Below are positions 5,093 through 7,841 of a stretch of DNA of 7,841 bases, one piece after another. A program made the position numbers and the translations under genes. The stretch covers positions 1-7,841 of the forward strand of contig JAFQNU010000068.1 in the NCBI GenBank assembly GCA_017420825.1, in the 5' to 3' direction. Origin of the DNA: Clostridia bacterium (GTDB lineage: Bacteria > Bacillota > Clostridia > UBA1381). Each line of letters begins with the position of its first letter. Position 1 is the first letter of the stretch. Below the pieces are notes generated by a model. That model was not told where the DNA came from, did no database searches, and saw nothing but the letters and a program-made list of their open reading frames with translations.

Positions 5093-5956
5093 ATGAAATT
5101 TACTGTTGTGACAGGACTTTCGGGTTCGGGAAAAACACAGGTATTAAAATTTTTAGAGGATAACGGGTATTTTTGTATTGATAATCTTCCGCCTGTTCTA
5201 ATTCCGAAGCTTGCAGAATTATTTTTTACAACAAATCCTAAATTTGAGAAGGTTGCGCTTGTTATAGATATGCGTGTGGGAGAAATGATTAATGAGCTTT
5301 TATCAAATCTTGAGGAGCTTAAAAGAAGCGGTTATCACTACACATTACTGTTTGTAAATGCAAGTGACGAGGTGCTGATTAAAAGATATAAGGAAACAAG
5401 ACACTCTCACCCAATTGATTCAGATGAAGGTCTTGTTGGTAGTATCAGGCTCGAAAGACAAATGCTTGAAACAATTTACAATGAGGCTGATTTTGTTATT
5501 GACACATCTAATCTTGCATTGTATGAGCTGTGGAAAAAGCTAAAAAAAATCTATATGTCGGATAATGACGAGGAAAATCGTATAAAAATAAATATAATAC
5601 CGTTTGGCTTTAAATATGGATTGCCAATGGACGCAGACCTTGTTTTTGACGTAAGATGCTTTCCTAATCCCTTTTATATCCCTGAATTGAAGAAAAAGAC
5701 GGGAAACGACAAGGAAGTATATGACTTTGTTATGAGCTTTGAAGAAACTCAGAAGTTTTATAAACAGCTGTATGAAATGATATATGACCTGTTACCGCTT
5801 TACTATGATGAGGGCAAGGAGTCGGTTACTGTTGCTATTGGCTGTACAGGCGGTAAGCACAGAAGTGTTACGTTATCCAATAAGCTGGGTGAGGATTTAA
5901 AGAAAAAAGGATATACAGTCAACATGATTTATCGTGATATTGAAAAGGGAAAGTAA
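5093..5956 (+). CDS. rapZ: RNase adapter/nucleotide-binding protein RapZ (YvcJ)
   Basis: A 287-residue P-loop protein, full length for the family. The Walker A motif GLSGSGKT is at 8-15 and a probable Walker B strand ends at D59 (VALVIDM). KRYKETRHSHPI (97-108) corresponds to the conserved KETRRRHP region. The C-terminal domain (about 165-287) holds FGFKYGLPMDADLVFDVR (171-188), NPFYIPELKKKTG and the signature GCTGGKHRS (250-258). In E. coli RapZ binds a small RNA and aminosugar precursor to control GlmS. Firmicutes YvcJ binds and hydrolyses nucleotides, and its wider role is less clear. AAAGGAGG at 5075-5082 supports the start. It follows murB by 36 bases, a sensible partner if it senses aminosugar supply. 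Confidence 0.95.
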   Translation: MKFTVVTGLSGSGKTQVLKFLEDNGYFCIDNLPPVLIPKLAELFFTTNPKFEKVALVIDMRVGEMINELLSNLEELKRSGYHYTLLFVNASDEVLIKRYKETRHSHPIDSDEGLVGSIRLERQMLETIYNEADFVIDTSNLALYELWKKLKKIYMSDNDEENRIKINIIPFGFKYGLPMDADLVFDVRCFPNPFYIPELKKKTGNDKEVYDFVMSFEETQKFYKQLYEMIYDLLPLYYDEGKESVTVAIGCTGGKHRSVTLSNKLGEDLKKKGYTVNMIYRDIEKGK

Positions 5957-5971
5957 CAGCGGAGGTGACAT

Positions 5972-6910
5972 ATGGATAAAAATATTGTTACAATCGGCGG
6001 TGGAACAGGACTTTCAGTGCTGTTGGAGGGTTTAAAAAAGCATTTTACAAATATAAGTGCTATTGTTACCGTTGCAGATGACGGTGGCTCAAGCGGCAGA
6101 CTAAGAGAAGAGCTTGGAATGCTTGCTCCCGGTGATATACGTAACTGTTTGTGTGCCTTATCGGACAGCGAGCAAAAGAAAATAATGAATTACAGATTCA
6201 CCGAAGGGGAATTAAAAGGTCATCCGTTGGGGAATATTTATATTGCGGCACTAAATGCTATGAGTGATAATTTTTTTGAGGCTGTTGAAATGATGAACAG
6301 ACTTATGAAAACAAACGGTGAGGTTATCCCTGTTACAAACGACAATATAAATTTATGTGCATATCTTTCAAATGGTGATATTATATGGGGCGAATCGAGT
6401 ATAGGAAAAAGAATTGGTAAGGAAAGAATTGACCATATAGAATTAAGACCTAAACACGCAAAGGCGGTTGATGCGGCGATAAAAAAGCTTATTGATGCCG
6501 ATGTTATAATTTTCGGACCCGGCAGTCTTTACACAAGTATAATACCGAATTTGCTTGTTGACGGAATTGTTGAAGCACTGAGAAACTGTAGCGCAAAAAA
6601 GATATATGTATGTAATATTATGACTCAGCCGGGTGAAACTCTTGGTTATGACGTATATGACCATCTTACTGCAATAGAAAAACACTCCTATGAGGGGATA
6701 ATGGACTACATAATTGCAAATGACGCCCGGATTAACGGTGAAATTTTAAAACGCTATGAGATAGAGGGTGCAACCTGCGTAAAAACAAATAAGGAAAGAT
6801 TTGCAGGTGTTAAAACAAATCTGATATTAGGAGAATTGTTGTCAGACAACCCTAAATTTTTAAGACACAATGTTGACAACCTTATTGAAATAATAAAGAA
6901 GATAATATAA
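5972..6910 (+). CDS. yvcK: Gluconeogenesis factor YvcK (CofD-like family)
   Basis: A 312-residue cytoplasmic protein of the CofD/UPF0052 family. Motifs seen: GGGTG (9-13), ADDGGSSGRLR (35-45), PGDIRN (53-58), HPLGN (84-88), GPGSLYTS (182-189) and MTQPGET (217-223). These line the nucleotide-sugar pocket; in B. subtilis YvcK binds UDP-sugars and is needed for normal shape and wall synthesis on gluconeogenic carbon. It lacks the extra features of true CofD enzymes, and no F420 genes are nearby. GGAGG (5961-5965) precedes the start by 6 bases. The gap from rapZ is 15 bases and the gap to whiA is 14, so tight coexpression is expected. Confidence 0.96.
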   Translation: MDKNIVTIGGGTGLSVLLEGLKKHFTNISAIVTVADDGGSSGRLREELGMLAPGDIRNCLCALSDSEQKKIMNYRFTEGELKGHPLGNIYIAALNAMSDNFFEAVEMMNRLMKTNGEVIPVTNDNINLCAYLSNGDIIWGESSIGKRIGKERIDHIELRPKHAKAVDAAIKKLIDADVIIFGPGSLYTSIIPNLLVDGIVEALRNCSAKKIYVCNIMTQPGETLGYDVYDHLTAIEKHSYEGIMDYIIANDARINGEILKRYEIEGATCVKTNKERFAGVKTNLILGELLSDNPKFLRHNVDNLIEIIKKII

Positions 6911-6924
6911 AGGAGGCGAAGGCG

Positions 6925-7806
6925 ATGTCATTTTCTTCAGATATCAAGGACAGGATATCTGCTAATGAAAATAGCTGTGATTTTTGTAATCGTGCTCAGC
7001 TTGCGGCAATGGTTCGGTACGCAGGGCGATTTGGTGACGACAAAATAGTATTTGCTACTGAAAACAAAAATGTTGCAGAGTGTGCAAAAGAGCTGATATA
7101 TAAAAATTTTGGGATAAATACCGAATATTCATACAAAGCAAAAAGCAGACTCTATGATATTGTGATTGATGATATATCAGCTGTTGAGAATATTTGTGAT
7201 GCTCTTATGATGCATGGAGATGATAACGGAAGCCTTGTGCCTTTTGAGTGTTGTGTAAATTCATATATAAAGGGTGCATTTTTGGGCGGTGGCTCACTAA
7301 GTGACCCGCATAAAAGCTACCATCTTGAATTTGATTCAAAATACCAGTCTGAGGCAGAGAGGCTTTGTAAGCTTTTAGAGGATATGAGCATACCTGCAAA
7401 GATAACCTGCAGAAAAAAACACTATGTTGTTTATGTCAAGGAGTACAGTGCAATTGCTGATGTGCTTGGAATTATAGGTGATACAAATTCTGCATTCGAT
7501 ATTTACAATATATCAATAGAAAAAGACGTGAGAAACAATATAAACAGACAGATGAACTGCGAAAATGCCAATATGGATAAAATTGCCGATGCTTATAAAA
7601 AACATCTTTCTGCTATTGAAAAAATCAAGAAAACAATTGGACTTAATAAGCTTCCTGATGTTTTACAGGAAATAGCCGAGGTGAGGGTGAAGTACCCCGA
7701 AGACGGACTAAAACAGCTTGGAGAAAGACTGGAGAAACCGATAGGGAAGTCGGGCGTAAATCACAGATTGAACAGAATTATGGCAATTGCTGATGAATTA
7801 GAATAA
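6925..7806 (+). CDS. whiA: DNA-binding regulator WhiA
   Basis: A 293-residue protein with a degenerate LAGLIDADG homing-endonuclease fold followed by a helix-turn-helix domain. The endonuclease-derived core shows YIKGAFLGGGSLSDP (114-128), where the acidic catalytic position is lost, as is normal in WhiA. RNNINRQMNCENANMDK (203-219) is the family signature. The C-terminal HTH (about 243-290) includes LPDVLQEIAEVRVKYPE and SGVNHRLNRI. In actinomycetes WhiA directs sporulation septation; in B. subtilis it affects cell division and chromosome segregation. It is somewhat shorter than the B. subtilis protein (about 316), the difference lying at the C-terminal tail and in N-terminal loops. AAGGAGG (6910-6916) supports the start. 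It is last in the operon. Confidence 0.96.
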   Translation: MSFSSDIKDRISANENSCDFCNRAQLAAMVRYAGRFGDDKIVFATENKNVAECAKELIYKNFGINTEYSYKAKSRLYDIVIDDISAVENICDALMMHGDDNGSLVPFECCVNSYIKGAFLGGGSLSDPHKSYHLEFDSKYQSEAERLCKLLEDMSIPAKITCRKKHYVVYVKEYSAIADVLGIIGDTNSAFDIYNISIEKDVRNNINRQMNCENANMDKIADAYKKHLSAIEKIKKTIGLNKLPDVLQEIAEVRVKYPEDGLKQLGERLEKPIGKSGVNHRLNRIMAIADELE

Positions 7807-7836
7807 AAACCCGCCACGTAGGCGGGTTTAATTTTT
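7807..7836 (+). terminator. Intrinsic terminator of the hprK-whiA operon
   Basis: A perfect 9-bp stem, AAACCCGCC (7807-7815) with GGCGGGTTT (7821-7829), loop ACGTA, is followed by AATTTTT. It begins directly at the whiA stop codon, so no ptsH/crh gene follows in this transcript. Confidence 0.95.
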
Positions 7837-7841
7837 ATTTA

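Overview
This is an ordinary chromosomal window from a low-GC, AT-rich Gram-positive anaerobe, most likely a member of the Clostridia. The pointers are strong GGAGG-type ribosome binding sites before nearly every gene, sigma-A-like promoters, a PerR/Fur regulator beside a reverse-order rubrerythrin, a copper-amine-oxidase-N-like envelope domain, and the block hprK-murB-rapZ-yvcK-whiA. I see no phage, transposon, CRISPR, rRNA or tRNA sequence. The lineage call rests on gene content only.

Layout. (1) 1-512: the C-terminal part of an unrecognised protein, open at the left edge, closed by a strong terminator. (2) 535-1717: a peroxide/iron-stress transcription unit. A consensus promoter with an extended -10 is followed at the start of transcription by a perfect 21-bp palindrome that contains the classical Fur box. 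Then come a short PerR/Fur-family regulator and a rubrerythrin with its rubredoxin domain at the N-terminus. An intrinsic terminator follows. (3) 1744-2643: an exported protein with copper-amine-oxidase-N-like and PepSY domains, then a 45-residue Gly/Asn/Cys-rich single-span membrane peptide. The Shine-Dalgarno of the small gene lies inside a long stem-loop. The unit ends in a strong terminator. (4) 2647-2951, minus strand: rpmB (ribosomal protein bL28) with its own promoter and terminator. (5) 3075-7836: a five-gene operon, hprK-murB-rapZ-yvcK-whiA, with one clear promoter, short gaps (49, 36, 15 and 14 bp) and a terminator just after whiA.

How the genes work together. The PerR-like protein probably represses itself and the rubrerythrin through the palindrome and releases them when its metal site is oxidised or empty; rubrerythrin then reduces peroxide. 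The large operon joins carbon-status control (HPr kinase/phosphorylase), peptidoglycan precursor synthesis (MurB), nucleotide/aminosugar signalling (RapZ, YvcK) and a cell-division/chromosome regulator (WhiA), a known Firmicutes association of central metabolism with wall growth and division.

The two points most worth a second look are the regulator and the stem-loop. The regulator has the complete PerR metal-ligand set but an arginine where PerR has the asparagine that sets PerR-box preference, and it sits behind a Fur box rather than a PerR box. The stem-loop hides the ribosome binding site of the small membrane peptide. I found nothing that I would call an entirely new system.
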